Under the pieces are notes generated by a model. It searched no databases, was not told where the DNA came from, and saw only the letters and a program-made list of their open reading frames with translations. This document shows positions 28,783 to 36,845 of a stretch of DNA of 64,000 nucleotides, one piece after another. Source of the stretch: JAENVT01 sp963773085. GTDB taxonomy: Bacteria; Actinomycetota; Acidimicrobiia; Acidimicrobiales; Ilumatobacteraceae. Location of the stretch: the NCBI GenBank assembly GCA_963773085.1, contig CAVYZS010000011.1, forward strand, positions 124,001-188,000, given 5' to 3'. Numbering within the stretch: position 1 is the stretch's first letter; each line of letters begins with the position of its first letter. A program made the position numbers and the translations under genes.

Positions 28783-29832
28783 ATGCGGTTCGTATCCGAT
28801 CAACACAGTGGGGCGATGGCGCGTGGTACTACCGCACGTTGCCGCTGGCTCTTCGCCGTCGTGATGTTCGTGGTCGGCATCGTGCCGGTGAGCCAGGTTG
28901 CCAAGGCGGTGGGCCCGTCGAAGGTTGCCCCGGCGTGCCCCGGAGCGACATATACCGTGGTCAGCGGTGATTCGTGGAGCTTGATCGCGTCCCGGGTCAA
29001 GATCAAGATGGCCGCCTTGGTGAGCGCCAACGCGGCGACCACCTCCACCGTGATCCATCCCGGTCAGACGTTGTGCCTTCCACTGGCAGCGCCCGGCGCC
29101 GCACCGACCGTCACCACCCCCGTGCCGGCCACCCCCGTGCCGGCCACCCCGGCGGTGATCGCCGCTGCTGTGGCGATCGATGCCTTTCCGGCGCAGGGAC
29201 TCTGCTCGTTCTCTGATACCTACGCTGCGCCGCGGGCCGGTGGGCGGGTACACGAAGGCGTCGACATCATTGCCAAAGCCGGCCAGTGGGTCTACGCAGT
29301 CAAGGACGGCACCCTGACCAAGCAGTACTTCAACTCGCCGGGCTCGCTGTCAGGAGACGGTTGGCGATTGACCGGTGTCGACGGCACCTACTTCTTCTAC
29401 GCCCACCTCAGTGCATTTGCGCCGGGCTTGGTGGTCGGCTCCGCTGTGAAAGCCGGTCAGATCATCGGCCAGGTCGGCATGACAGGGAACGCGCCGATCC
29501 CGCACCTGCACTTCGAAATCCACCCAGGCGGCGGGGCCTCCGTCAACCCGACGCCGATCGTCAGGGCGGTCGACGGGTGCAAGACCACGACGGTGCCTGC
29601 ACAGCCCAATGGTGTGGTGCCCGCTACGCCGACCACCACGCCTGCAGCACCGACCACCACGGCACCGACCGACACGACACCGGCGACAACGACACCGGCG
29701 ACAACGACACCGGCGACCGACGCGCCTGCACCGCCTGCCGTCGCGGCGACGCCACGGGCCCATCGCAGGGACACTTCGAACCTGCCGGCCGACGTCCGGC
29801 CGCGCCGGGTGGTCGCGCCGAGCGGGGTCTAA
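28783..29832 (+). CDS. LysM and M23 peptidase domain cell-wall protein
   Basis: 349 residues, exported. A membrane or signal segment (about 22-42) is followed by a LysM domain (YTVVSGDSWSLIASRV ... HPGQTLCLP, about 55-100), a Pro/Ala/Thr linker, and an M23 domain with HEGVDI and HLHFEIHPG, the zinc-binding His residues. M23 enzymes cut peptidoglycan cross-bridges; LysM anchors them to glycan. A Thr/Pro tail of about 90 residues contains short tandem DNA repeats. GGGAGAG precedes ATG 28783. Confidence 0.88.
   Translation: MRFVSDQHSGAMARGTTARCRWLFAVVMFVVGIVPVSQVAKAVGPSKVAPACPGATYTVVSGDSWSLIASRVKIKMAALVSANAATTSTVIHPGQTLCLPLAAPGAAPTVTTPVPATPVPATPAVIAAAVAIDAFPAQGLCSFSDTYAAPRAGGRVHEGVDIIAKAGQWVYAVKDGTLTKQYFNSPGSLSGDGWRLTGVDGTYFFYAHLSAFAPGLVVGSAVKAGQIIGQVGMTGNAPIPHLHFEIHPGGGASVNPTPIVRAVDGCKTTTVPAQPNGVVPATPTTTPAAPTTTAPTDTTPATTTPATTTPATDAPAPPAVAATPRAHRRDTSNLPADVRPRRVVAPSGV
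29119..29149 (+). repeat. Two-copy 15-bp tandem repeat in the LysM/M23 gene
   Basis: Two copies of a 15-bp unit containing CCCGTGCCGGCCA, coding PVPAT twice in the linker between LysM and M23. Confidence 0.7.
29677..29717 (+). repeat. 15-bp tandem repeat in the LysM/M23 tail
   Basis: The unit ACACCGGCGACAACG is present 2.7 times (29677-29691, 29692-29706, partial to 29717), coding TPATT repeats. The copy number could vary by slippage. Confidence 0.8.
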
Positions 29833-30338
29833 CGGAGCTGGTGCACCATCAGGATCACTTCGCGAGCGAAGGGATCGAGCTGACGACCGGCGATGCGCTC
29901 GGTGATGGCAATCGCCTGTGACGGGTCGTCGACGAGCCCGCTCCAGCGGATGTAGCCACCCATGATCCCGATCAGGCGGTCGTCGACGGGCTCGTTGTGC
30001 ACGACGACCTTGGTGCTGCCCTCCAGGAGAGCGCCCAGCTCGACATAGAAGTTGCGTAGCCACTGCCCGAGATCGTCGACACCGGTGAACGGTCTGTGCA
30101 GGTAGGGCAGGGCGAGTTCGTCGTAGTTGTGAAGGTTGTGCGGGGCCGGGATGATGCTGATGAGGCAGCCGAAGCCGTTCTCTCGCAGCCAGATGATCTC
30201 CTCCTGGCGGCGGACGCGACGATGATTGTCGCCGTACCCGCCGGGACGCTCGCAAACGGCGAGTTTGTCCTTCATGATCCAGGTGAAGTTGCGAGGGGTG
30301 ATGCCCAGCGCCCACTTGCCCCGAAGCCTCGGCGGCAT
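29829..30338 (-). CDS. Dual-specificity phosphatase-like protein lacking the catalytic cysteine
   Basis: 169 residues, a conserved actinobacterial type beginning ALGITPRNFTWIM and ERPGGYG. It follows the DSP fold to the expected phosphate loop, which reads VVVHNEPVDDR: the C of HCX5R is replaced by N while the arginine remains. It may bind phosphorylated ligands without hydrolysing them. GGAGG lies 9 nt before ATG 30338. Downstream of tilS on the same strand. Confidence 0.62.
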   Translation of the reverse strand: MPPRLRGKWALGITPRNFTWIMKDKLAVCERPGGYGDNHRRVRRQEEIIWLRENGFGCLISIIPAPHNLHNYDELALPYLHRPFTGVDDLGQWLRNFYVELGALLEGSTKVVVHNEPVDDRLIGIMGGYIRWSGLVDDPSQAIAITERIAGRQLDPFAREVILMVHQLR

Positions 30339-30380
30339 CAGCAGTTACCTCCATCGAGCGCAAACATTCGGAAGGCGAGG

Positions 30381-31274
30381 CTACCTGCTGGGCATCACCG
30401 TTGGTTCGCCCAGCAGCCGTAATCGTTGCCGCGATCGTTCGACTCGACGCCCGGAGCCGATGTCGCACCCGCTGGCCTGACCACCGGCAACACGCATGAC
30501 CCGCTCGACGGTTGCCGCGTCCGGCGGATGGTCAATGGTCAGCCATCGTCGCACGGCGCGCCTGGCCAGGGGTAATGGCGCAGCGATCAGCCCCTTGGCG
30601 TCGGTCGGGTCGAGCGCCGCGGCCAGTTCGTCGAGCAGGTCGGCGTCGTCGCGCAGCAGTCCGGCCTGACGGGTCAGCACTGGCACCAGGTCGCGGTTGG
30701 CCATGGCGTTCATGGCCGGCAACAGCTCGTGACGGACGCGATTGCGCAGGAAGGCGGGGTCACGATTGGACGGATCATCGATGACGGAGATCCCCGCCTC
30801 GCGGCACAAGGCGGCCGTGGTCGTGCGGCGAAGGGCAAGTAGCGGCCGGCGTGGGCCGGGACGCATCGCCGCCAGCCCGCTGCTGGACGCGCCGCGCATC
30901 AGGTTGAGCAGGACGGTCTCGGCCTGGTCGTCGGCGGTGTGACCGGTCATCACGTCGTCCGGCAGCACCGCGTAGCGGGCCTGGCGCGCCCTTGCCTCTT
31001 GGTTCGGTCCGGCAACCATCTCGATCGATTCGCGGCGAAACCGCGCTCCGAATCGTTCCGCCGCTGCTGCCACGACGTCGGCCTCGGCACCCGAGCCCGA
31101 TCGAAGCCGATGGTCGACGTGCACGGCGGTCACGCAGCAGCCGGCGGCAACGGCCAGCACCATCAGCGCCATGGAGTCGGCACCACCCGACACCGCACAG
31201 GTGACGTCTGTGCCGGAAGGTGGGAACGTGCACTTCGCCAGCAAGTTCTGCGTGGCAGGCGAAGGGTCAACCAA
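30381..31274 (-). CDS. tilS: tRNA(Ile)-lysidine synthetase
   Basis: Modifies the CAU anticodon of tRNA-Ile so it reads AUA. 297 residues. N-terminal PP-loop CAVSGGADSMAL, then VHVDHRLRSGS and GHTADDQAETVL. TTG 31274 is the probable start because it overlaps the stop of the upstream metalloprotease; other TTG codons downstream are possible. Normally essential. Confidence 0.88.
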   Translation of the reverse strand: MVDPSPATQNLLAKCTFPPSGTDVTCAVSGGADSMALMVLAVAAGCCVTAVHVDHRLRSGSGAEADVVAAAAERFGARFRRESIEMVAGPNQEARARQARYAVLPDDVMTGHTADDQAETVLLNLMRGASSSGLAAMRPGPRRPLLALRRTTTAALCREAGISVIDDPSNRDPAFLRNRVRHELLPAMNAMANRDLVPVLTRQAGLLRDDADLLDELAAALDPTDAKGLIAAPLPLARRAVRRWLTIDHPPDAATVERVMRVAGGQASGCDIGSGRRVERSRQRLRLLGEPTVMPSR

Positions 31275-32323
31275 CGAGAGCCCCAGTGCGATCGAGCCAC
31301 TGCTGAGGGCTGCGGATCTCCTCCATCGAGGGGAGGTTGTCGGGAATCCTCCAACAGACATCGACGACGCGCTGGCCACCCTCGGCTTCGATCGCGCCGA
31401 TGAATCGTTCGCCCGCCGCGTACTGGTTGAGCTTGCCCTCGATGCCCGTCAGGCGCAGTGTCAACCTGGTGAACGGGTTGGATCGACGTCGCCGGGCCTG
31501 TAATACGGTGTTGAACCTGGTCGCGGAAGGCACCAGGTCGCCCACGGCGCGGTTCATGGTCACGTCGCCGTGGCCCTCGAGAAGCGACATCAAACCAGAG
31601 ATCTGTTGGATGATCAGGCGTTGCTCCGGCGAGGCGATCAGGCCGAACACGCCGCTGTCGCGGACGTGCTGGCGCGCCCTGTCTCGGTCGGCGAAAGCTT
31701 CGCGCACCGCATCGGCAATCCGACGTGGATCGGGGTTGGCAAGGCGAACACTGGTGTCGACCAGGCCCGTGAAGTGGTCGCGCATCCATGGCACACCGGT
31801 GAACTGAGCGCGGTGGGTCAGCTCGTGGAGCAGCACCCACGTGCGGAACTCGTGTGGGTCGAACCCGAACCGCTTCTCCAACCCGGCGAGGTTGGGTCCG
31901 ACCATGTACACCGCGTCGTCCACGTCGTCGCGACCCAAGAGCAGGTCGTACTGGCCGAGCACGCGATTGCTCATCCAACCGAGCAGCACACCGAGCTCCG
32001 AACCGACAACGTGGCGGCCGATGCCTGCCGCCACGCCCTTCGTCGGAGATCTTCTCCGACCACTCCTCGATCAGCGGGGCGAGCAGGTGCTGGAACGAGG
32101 CGATGTTGGCCCGGATCCAGGTCGGACGATCGATGACCTCGACCATGGCCGGCCCGGCGAGCGACCGCAGACCGGTGGTCGATTCGATCTGATCCTCCAA
32201 TCGGGGGATCATCGCCGACAGGTCGACATTGCCGACATCGGCAGTGTCGGCGTGGCGGGCGGCGATAATCGTGGCCACCTGCTCGGCGCGTCGCCAGTCG
32301 ATCGGCGACTCTGCGGCAGCCAC
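31267..32323 (-). CDS. DUF2342-type zinc-dependent metalloprotease (one frame break)
   Basis: 351 residues after repair; an actinobacterial family annotated as zinc-dependent metalloprotease or F420-biosynthesis-associated. The zinc motif is LLHELTHRAQF (HExxH). N-terminal part includes IDWRRAEQVA, and the C-terminal half has GEGLNQ-like KLNQYAAGERF. The +1 break near 32043 follows from one extra G in GAAGGGCG. Start GTG 32323. Its stop overlaps the tilS start, so the two may be coupled. Role of the family is not settled. Confidence 0.78.
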
Positions 32324-32335
32324 GATGCGACCGGT

Positions 32336-32476
32336 TTACTCTTCGCGGTTGCGCTTGGAGGGGTACTGCGATGCGGTGACCTTCTTCAGGTAGCCGCCGA
32401 TCAGACCGACGACCGCCAGGATCGAGACAGCCAGCAGGAGGAGGCCGAGCCAGTAGTGGAAGATGACCGCTGTCAT
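32336..32476 (-). CDS. Small single-helix membrane protein
   Basis: 46 residues: a hydrophobic helix (YWLGLLLLAVSILAVVGL) and a basic tail ending PSKRNREE. It starts at ATG 32476, 7 nt after a TACGCT -10 (32484-32489), so it is probably leaderless. Too short for most gene finders. Function unknown. Confidence 0.6.
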   Translation of the reverse strand: MTAVIFHYWLGLLLLAVSILAVVGLIGGYLKKVTASQYPSKRNREE

Positions 32477-32483
32477 GACGGCC

Positions 32484-32489
32484 AGCGTA
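32484..32489 (-). promoter_or_regulatory. -10 element of the 46-residue membrane protein gene
   Basis: TACGCT on the minus strand, 7 nt before ATG 32476. Confidence 0.45.
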
Positions 32490-32537
32490 GCCAGCACCCG
32501 TCAAACCCGTGAACTTTGCCGTCCTCGGTGCCGTGAG

Positions 32538-32789
32538 TCAGCCGATGTGGCCGTCGCCGTCGAAGTCTTCGTTGAAGCACTGCTCGATTCGCGACAGCAG
32601 GCCGGGGGGCATTTCGTCGTTGTGGCATTTCGCAGCGATGACAGTGCGCAGCTCGGCGTGAAAGTCGAAGGCCTGCAGACAATCGGTGCACCCTTCGAGA
32701 TGCGCGTGGATGGCCCGGTGTCCGTCTTCCGACAGCGCCCCATCGAGAAAGGCCTCGAGCTCTCGGATGGTCTCACTGCAATTATCCAT
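32538..32789 (-). CDS. Zinc anti-sigma factor of SigR (RsrA-like)
   Basis: 83 residues. HLEGCTDC gives the HxxxCxxC zinc site of redox-sensing anti-sigma factors; a further KCHNDE and a C-terminal CF add cysteines. In the known systems oxidation of the zinc thiols releases the sigma factor. Its start overlaps the end of the sigma gene by 8 nt, so translation is coupled. Inference: senses thiol stress. Confidence 0.87.
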   Translation of the reverse strand: MDNCSETIRELEAFLDGALSEDGHRAIHAHLEGCTDCLQAFDFHAELRTVIAAKCHNDEMPPGLLSRIEQCFNEDFDGDGHIG

Positions 32790-33375
32790 TGGTCGGCTCT
32801 TTCACTTGCTCGTCGTCACCGACAGCGATGAGACCGCGCTGCTCGGCAAAGTCGTACAACTTCTTGTGCATCGCTTTTCTTCCCCGATGGAGTCGTGACA
32901 TCACTGTACCGATCGGCACGTCGGTCATCTCGGCGATCTCTTTGTAGGAGAAGCCCTCGACATCGGCCAGCAGGACGGGAACACGAAACACGTCCGGCAG
33001 CTCCTCGAGTGCCGTCTTGACCTCCTCGTCGGTGAAGAGTTCGAACAGGGTGTCTTCTGCGCTGCGACTCAGGGCCCCGAGGTTGCCGACCCTGCGGTAC
33101 AGGTAGAGATCCTCGACATCGTCGAGGTCGCTCTCGATGGGTCGGCGCTGCTTGGCGCGATAGGTGTTGATGAACTGATTGGTCATGATCCGGAAGAGCC
33201 ACGCTCGCAGGTTGGTGCCTTCTTCGAATCCCGCATAACTGCGGTAGGCGCGCAGGTATGTCTCCTGCACGAGATCCTCCGCGTCGGCAGAGTTGCGGGT
33301 CATTCTGAGCGCGGCGCTGTACAGCTGCGGAGCGTATTGCATCGCCTGCTCGGTGAACTCGGTCCGGTCTGCCAC
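32782..33375 (-). CDS. sigR: SigR/SigH-type ECF sigma factor
   Basis: 197 residues. Region 2 reads YSAALRMTRNSADAEDLVQET and AWLFRIMTNQFIN; region 4 reads ALEELPDVFRVPVLLADVEGFSYKEIAEM and VPIGTVMSRLHRGRKAM. The pairing with the zinc anti-sigma factor identifies the SigR type, which drives thioredoxin and other thiol-stress genes. GTG start with a housekeeping-type leaderless promoter; no SigR-type promoter seen upstream. Confidence 0.92.
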   Translation of the reverse strand: MADRTEFTEQAMQYAPQLYSAALRMTRNSADAEDLVQETYLRAYRSYAGFEEGTNLRAWLFRIMTNQFINTYRAKQRRPIESDLDDVEDLYLYRRVGNLGALSRSAEDTLFELFTDEEVKTALEELPDVFRVPVLLADVEGFSYKEIAEMTDVPIGTVMSRLHRGRKAMHKKLYDFAEQRGLIAVGDDEQVKEPTNG

Positions 33376-33381
33376 GTGGCG

Positions 33382-33387
33382 ACCCTA
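33382..33387 (-). promoter_or_regulatory. -10 element, leaderless promoter of sigR
   Basis: TAGGGT on the minus strand, 6 nt before GTG 33375. Confidence 0.55.
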
Positions 33388-33438
33388 GCCCTCGACAGTT
33401 GTCGCGCTGCCACCGCCGATGTGGCGTCGGAGCGACGG

Positions 33439-33960
33439 TCAGAGGGTGGCTGCCGGCGAAGGTTCGGGGATCTCGGCGAGAGCTCCGACGAACTCGTCGA
33501 CGGCCGAGACGAAGCGTTCGAGCATGTCGGCCAGGATCGGGCGCTCCTCCGGCGCGAACGCACCGAGCATGTGCGTCATCAGCTGACCCCGCCGAGCGTG
33601 GACCTCGGCGTGCCGCAATCGACCTGCATCGGTGATCTCGACCATCACCACGCGTCCGTCGTCGTCGTGGGCAGAGCGTACGGCGAGTCCCGAGATGACC
33701 AGGCGATTCACCGCGCGGGTGGCAGTGGAAGGGTCGATGCGCAGCGCGTCGGCCAGATCGCTCATCCGCCACGACGGCTGTCGGGCGAGCAGGTCGAGCG
33801 AATCCATCTGCCCCTGCTCGAGCGCCGCTTCGCCGCTGCCGAGCAGATACTCGCGGAGGGCACCCATCGCCGCCCCGCGACGGATCTGCACCCAGGATGC
33901 ACCGATGCGAACAGCGAGTTCGTACATCTCGCGCTCCTGCAGATCGACCGAGGTTTCCAT
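33439..33960 (-). CDS. MarR-family transcriptional regulator
   Basis: 173 residues. Winged-helix segment RMSDLADALRIDPSTATRAVNRLVISGLAVR followed by the DDGRVVMVEITDAG wing. Long helices on both sides form the dimer. A TACTGT sequence ends 10 nt before ATG 33960 and may be its -10. Ligand and target unknown. Confidence 0.85.
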   Translation of the reverse strand: METSVDLQEREMYELAVRIGASWVQIRRGAAMGALREYLLGSGEAALEQGQMDSLDLLARQPSWRMSDLADALRIDPSTATRAVNRLVISGLAVRSAHDDDGRVVMVEITDAGRLRHAEVHARRGQLMTHMLGAFAPEERPILADMLERFVSAVDEFVGALAEIPEPSPAATL

Positions 33961-34026
33961 GAGGAAAGCAACAGTACAAGCGGCACCGGGGCGCGCCGAG
34001 AGTCGGAAAACTCGGAGAACAAACGG

Positions 34027-34052
34027 GTTTGCGTTGCGTTCCGGTCGGGTAC
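34027..34052 (+). promoter_or_regulatory. SigB/SigF-type promoter of the 108-residue stress protein gene
   Basis: GTTT (34027-34030), 16-bp spacer, GGGTAC (34047-34052). Upstream of ATG 34113. Matches the GTTT-N12-17-GGGTAT form of SigB/SigF-type sigma factors. Confidence 0.7.
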
Positions 34053-34112
34053 GTCGGAGTTCGGAATCACCAACCGAATCCGGGAAGACCGGTGCGGAAA
34101 AGGAGCAGCAAG

Positions 34113-34439
34113 ATGCCGCAACCAGGATGGAGCGACAAGCGAGAACGCCAGTACCAACACATCAAGGAGGGGCTCCGTGATCGGGGCGAGAGCGAAGATG
34201 ATGCTGAAGAAATCGCTGCACGCACGGTCAACAAGGAGCGCGCCCGTGCCGGAGAGGCCAAGGTGAGCAGCCGGAGTTCGATCAACGACATATCATCGGG
34301 CCGTCGCGGCGGGCTGCGGTCGCACGGCGGCAGCCGCGGCCGTACCAGGGATCAGCTGTACAACGAGGCTCGCCAGAAGGGCATCCGTGGCCGATCGAGG
34401 ATGAACAAGGCCCAGCTGGAGCAAGCCGTCGGCCGGTAA
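34113..34439 (+). CDS. Small basic protein, plasmid-stabilization/Rho N-terminal-like
   Basis: 108 residues, very hydrophilic. WSDKRERQYQHIKEGL, EEIAARTVNKERA and DISSGRRGGLRSHGG mark a family common in actinomycetes and often annotated as plasmid stabilization protein. The end (TRDQLYNEARQKGIRGRSRMNKAQL) looks like a Rho-N/SAP-type nucleic-acid-binding helix pair. AGGAG before ATG. A SigB-type promoter upstream suggests stress expression. Function not established. Confidence 0.72.
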   Translation: MPQPGWSDKRERQYQHIKEGLRDRGESEDDAEEIAARTVNKERARAGEAKVSSRSSINDISSGRRGGLRSHGGSRGRTRDQLYNEARQKGIRGRSRMNKAQLEQAVGR

Positions 34440-34476
34440 TCGGCCCGCAGAACCGAACGAGCAGATGTCGTGGTGC

Positions 34477-35341
34477 TCAGCGCGGTCGCACGGTGATCTT
34501 GTCGCCGGTCACCTGGACGTCGTACGTCGGTTGAGGCACTGATGCGGGTCCATGCAACGCAGCTCCGTCTCGAAGCCGGAACACGCTTTGGTGCCATGGG
34601 CACGTGACGCACGGCGCGCCTTTTCGGGACTCGCCGAACTCACCCTCGTTGAGGGGGCCGCCGGCGTGCGTGCACCGGTTGCTGAGAGCGTAGGGCGTCT
34701 CGCCCGGCCGATAGAGCAGCGTCGGTATCCCGTCGACATCGACGAGTTTGGGCACGCCATCTCTCAGTTCGTCGCTTGGCAGTGCGATCGTCCAGTCCGT
34801 AGACGGTTCCTCCATGAAGGTGTGGTTGACACCGACCCCGCGAACGAAGGTGAGATGCCCGCCGAGGTAGCCGCCGATCGACATCGCTCCCATTCCCATG
34901 AGGCCGAGTGCGGTTGCCGACGCGTCGGCTGCTTCGTCGGCGGGCCGAAATGGATGCGATGAAGAATCCGATTCCTACGAGGTTCGCTGCCGCGTGAACG
35001 ACACCGATCCGACGACCGGGTCCAGAGGTGTCGGACCAGTCAGCCAAGCCGGCTGATGCCGTCGGGACCGTGGAGACCACGCCGACGGTCGCGAGCAGAT
35101 TGGCCGCTAGCCGGGCGCGACGTCCGCCAACCAGATCGAGCAGGGTGGCGCCGGTGAACGCGCCGATCGGCACGTCCGTGAGCAGTGGATGGAGTGAATG
35201 ACCGAGCCACGTCCCGCTGAGCAGATCCTTCAACCGTCCCGGTGGGATCAGCTTCTTGACCGTGTCGCCGAGTGGTTCGGCGATGGTGTCGAGTGCATCG
35301 AACTTCTCGATCCGCGTCGCTACGTCGTGCATGCGCTTCAT
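34477..35341 (-). CDS. DUF2231 membrane domain fused to a Rieske [2Fe-2S] domain (one frame break)
   Basis: 287 residues after repair. The N-terminal part has about four hydrophobic segments (GTWLGHSLHPLLTDVP, ATLLDLVGG, LVGIGFFIAS, GAMSIGGYLGGHL). The C-terminal Rieske domain carries CTHAG and CPWHQSVF, the two Cys-His pairs for the cluster. A +1 break near 34935 falls between the parts. ATG 35341 has GGAGG upstream. A SigB-type promoter lies 22 nt upstream. Likely an electron carrier at the membrane; partner unknown. Confidence 0.8.
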
Positions 35342-35362
35342 GGCAATACCTCCGGCTCCGAC

Positions 35363-35388
35363 GTACCCGTCCCCAGAGTCGCCCAAAC
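35363..35388 (-). promoter_or_regulatory. SigB/SigF-type promoter of the Rieske gene
   Basis: Minus strand GTTT (35388-35385), 16-bp spacer, GGGTAC (35368-35363). Confidence 0.7.
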
Positions 35389-35432
35389 ACGTGCCGAGCA
35401 ATGTCGCGGTGCCCGTCTCGCTCGGTTCTCAG

Positions 35433-35458
35433 GGCGATGTTTGGAACGGAACATCGCC
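35433..35458. promoter_or_regulatory. Palindrome within a SigB-type promoter
   Basis: Perfect 9-bp arms GGCGATGTT (35433-35441) and AACATCGCC (35450-35458), 8-nt loop. It lies mostly between the -35 and -10 of the small-protein promoter, so a bound regulator would block it. Confidence 0.5.
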
Positions 35459-35464
35459 GGGAAG
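35439..35464 (+). promoter_or_regulatory. Possible SigB/SigF-type promoter of the 51-residue protein gene
   Basis: GTTT (35439-35442), 16-bp spacer, GGGAAG (35459-35464). A weaker -10 than the others. Confidence 0.45.
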
Positions 35465-35491
35465 ACCTCCTGGCAACGAAAGGAGAGTCAC

Positions 35492-35647
35492 ATGAAGGGA
35501 ACCCTTCTCTGGTTGATCGCCGTGGTGCTCGTCATCGTCGGAATCGTTCAACTGATCCAGGGTCAGATCATCTTCGGGATCGTTCTGATCATCGCCGGAT
35601 GCCTCGTTGGCCCCGGTGGATACTCGCTGTTCAGCCGGTCGACCTGA
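35492..35647 (+). CDS. Small hydrophobic two-helix protein
   Basis: 51 residues: two hydrophobic stretches (LLWLIAVVLVIVGIVQLI and IIFGIVLIIAGCLVGPGG) joined by QGQ. AAAGGAGAG before ATG. Similar tiny membrane proteins are frequent stress-induced genes in actinomycetes. Function unknown. Confidence 0.7.
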   Translation: MKGTLLWLIAVVLVIVGIVQLIQGQIIFGIVLIIAGCLVGPGGYSLFSRST

Positions 35648-35651
35648 CGCG

Positions 35652-35957
35652 TCAGTCGTCGAGACGTAGTTGACCGCCGAGCCCACTGATCTCGACCAGG
35701 CGGGCGATGCCCGGGGTGGAGTGGACGATCACCAGATCGCCACTCGCCTCGCGCGCTCGCGTGGCGGCCTCCAGCAGGACTCGAAGACCGCTGGAGTCCA
35801 TGAAGGAGACGCCGGCCACGTCAACGGTGACCACGCCCACTGGCAGCTCTTTCATCGCTGCTTCCAGGGTCGGAGCAGTGTGGGCGTCGAGTTCGCCGCG
35901 CACTTCCCACCCCGTCGAGGTGGCGGAGATATCGAGGCGGGCACCGGGGTCGGACAT
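35652..35957 (-). CDS. STAS-domain anti-sigma factor antagonist
   Basis: 101 residues. VAGVSFMDSSGLRVLLEA carries the conserved serine phosphorylated by an RsbW-type kinase. When unphosphorylated such proteins bind the anti-sigma kinase and free the sigma factor. Downstream of sigB, same strand, with its own ATG at 35957. Confidence 0.88.
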   Translation of the reverse strand: MSDPGARLDISATSTGWEVRGELDAHTAPTLEAAMKELPVGVVTVDVAGVSFMDSSGLRVLLEAATRAREASGDLVIVHSTPGIARLVEISGLGGQLRLDD

Positions 35958-36010
35958 GGCTCGAAAGGTACTCGGTGGAGCGTGAGGGTTACTACCTGAG
36001 ACTCCGATGA

Positions 36011-36026
36011 TCACCCCTTCGGGTGA
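36011..36026 (-). terminator. Hairpin after the sigB-type gene
   Basis: TCACCC (36011-36016), loop CTTC, GGGTGA (36021-36026), 10 nt after the sigma-factor stop. A short stable hairpin without a T-run. Confidence 0.45.
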
Positions 36027-36036
36027 CGTCAGGCCG

Positions 36037-36798
36037 CTACATGTGGCCCTCGTCGTCGGCCCACTCGCGGAGCTTCTCGAACGACGCACGGAGCAGGCGC
36101 GACACCTGCATCTGCGAGACGCCGACAGCTGCGGCAATTTCCTGCTGCGATTGCTGCTCGTAGAAGCGGAGTCTGACGATCTTCTGCTCTCGTTCCGGTA
36201 GCTGCGCCAGCAACCGACTCACCAGGTCGGCGTCGGCGGCGTGCTCGTAGCCCGCCTCGTCGGACGCGAGCGCGTCGATGCGATCGAGCGGAGTCTCCGC
36301 TTCTCCGTCGGTGCCACCAGGATGAATCGTGCCGACGTGGTACGCCGATGAGGCCGCCAGCCCGCGCAGCACGTCGTCGCGGTCCACTTTGAGGTGTGTC
36401 GCAATCTCGTCGACCGATGGCGACCGCCCCAATTGCTGAACGAGTTGGTCATTGGCCTGACGCACCAGCAGATGCAGATCCTTCGCTGACCGTGGCACGC
36501 GAACCACCCAGCTGTGGTCACGAAAGTGGCGTTTCAGCTCGCCCTCGATCGTGCTGCCGGCGAAGGCGGCGAACGGTACGCCGTAGTCAGGATCGAAACG
36601 ATCGACAGCTTTGACGAGCCCGAGCATGGCCACCTGGCGCAGATCGTCATTGGCGACACCGGGCCGGCCGAATCGCTTGGCGATGTGGGCCGCCAGCCCC
36701 ATATGGCGTTCGACTAGTTGGTTTCGCAACGAACGATGGCGTGTCGAAGCGAACTCAACGAAGAGTTCGAGATCGTCCAGGTCGGCTTGGGGGGCCAT
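36037..36798 (-). CDS. SigB/SigF-type (group 3) sigma factor
   Basis: 253 residues. Region 2: VERHMGLAAHIAKRFG, LRQVAMLGLVKAVDRFDP; region 3: HLLVRQANDQLVQQLGRSPSVDEIA; region 4: LPEREQKIVRLRFYEQQSQQEIAAAVGVSQMQVSRLL. This is the stress/sporulation group controlled by anti-sigma kinases. Third gene of a run LuxR regulator, RsbW-like kinase, sigma, whose promoter is of the SigB type, so autoregulation is predicted. Confidence 0.92.
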   Translation of the reverse strand: MAPQADLDDLELFVEFASTRHRSLRNQLVERHMGLAAHIAKRFGRPGVANDDLRQVAMLGLVKAVDRFDPDYGVPFAAFAGSTIEGELKRHFRDHSWVVRVPRSAKDLHLLVRQANDQLVQQLGRSPSVDEIATHLKVDRDDVLRGLAASSAYHVGTIHPGGTDGEAETPLDRIDALASDEAGYEHAADADLVSRLLAQLPEREQKIVRLRFYEQQSQQEIAAAVGVSQMQVSRLLRASFEKLREWADDEGHM

Positions 36799-36845
36799 CG
36801 GCCCTCACGCTATCCGGCGGTGAAATCTCTGTGGAGACCGATGGA

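Noticed and set aside
28783..29832. Short repeats as a CRISPR array
   Set aside because: They are in-frame 15-bp coding repeats in a Pro/Thr linker, without spacers. No CRISPR array was seen elsewhere either.
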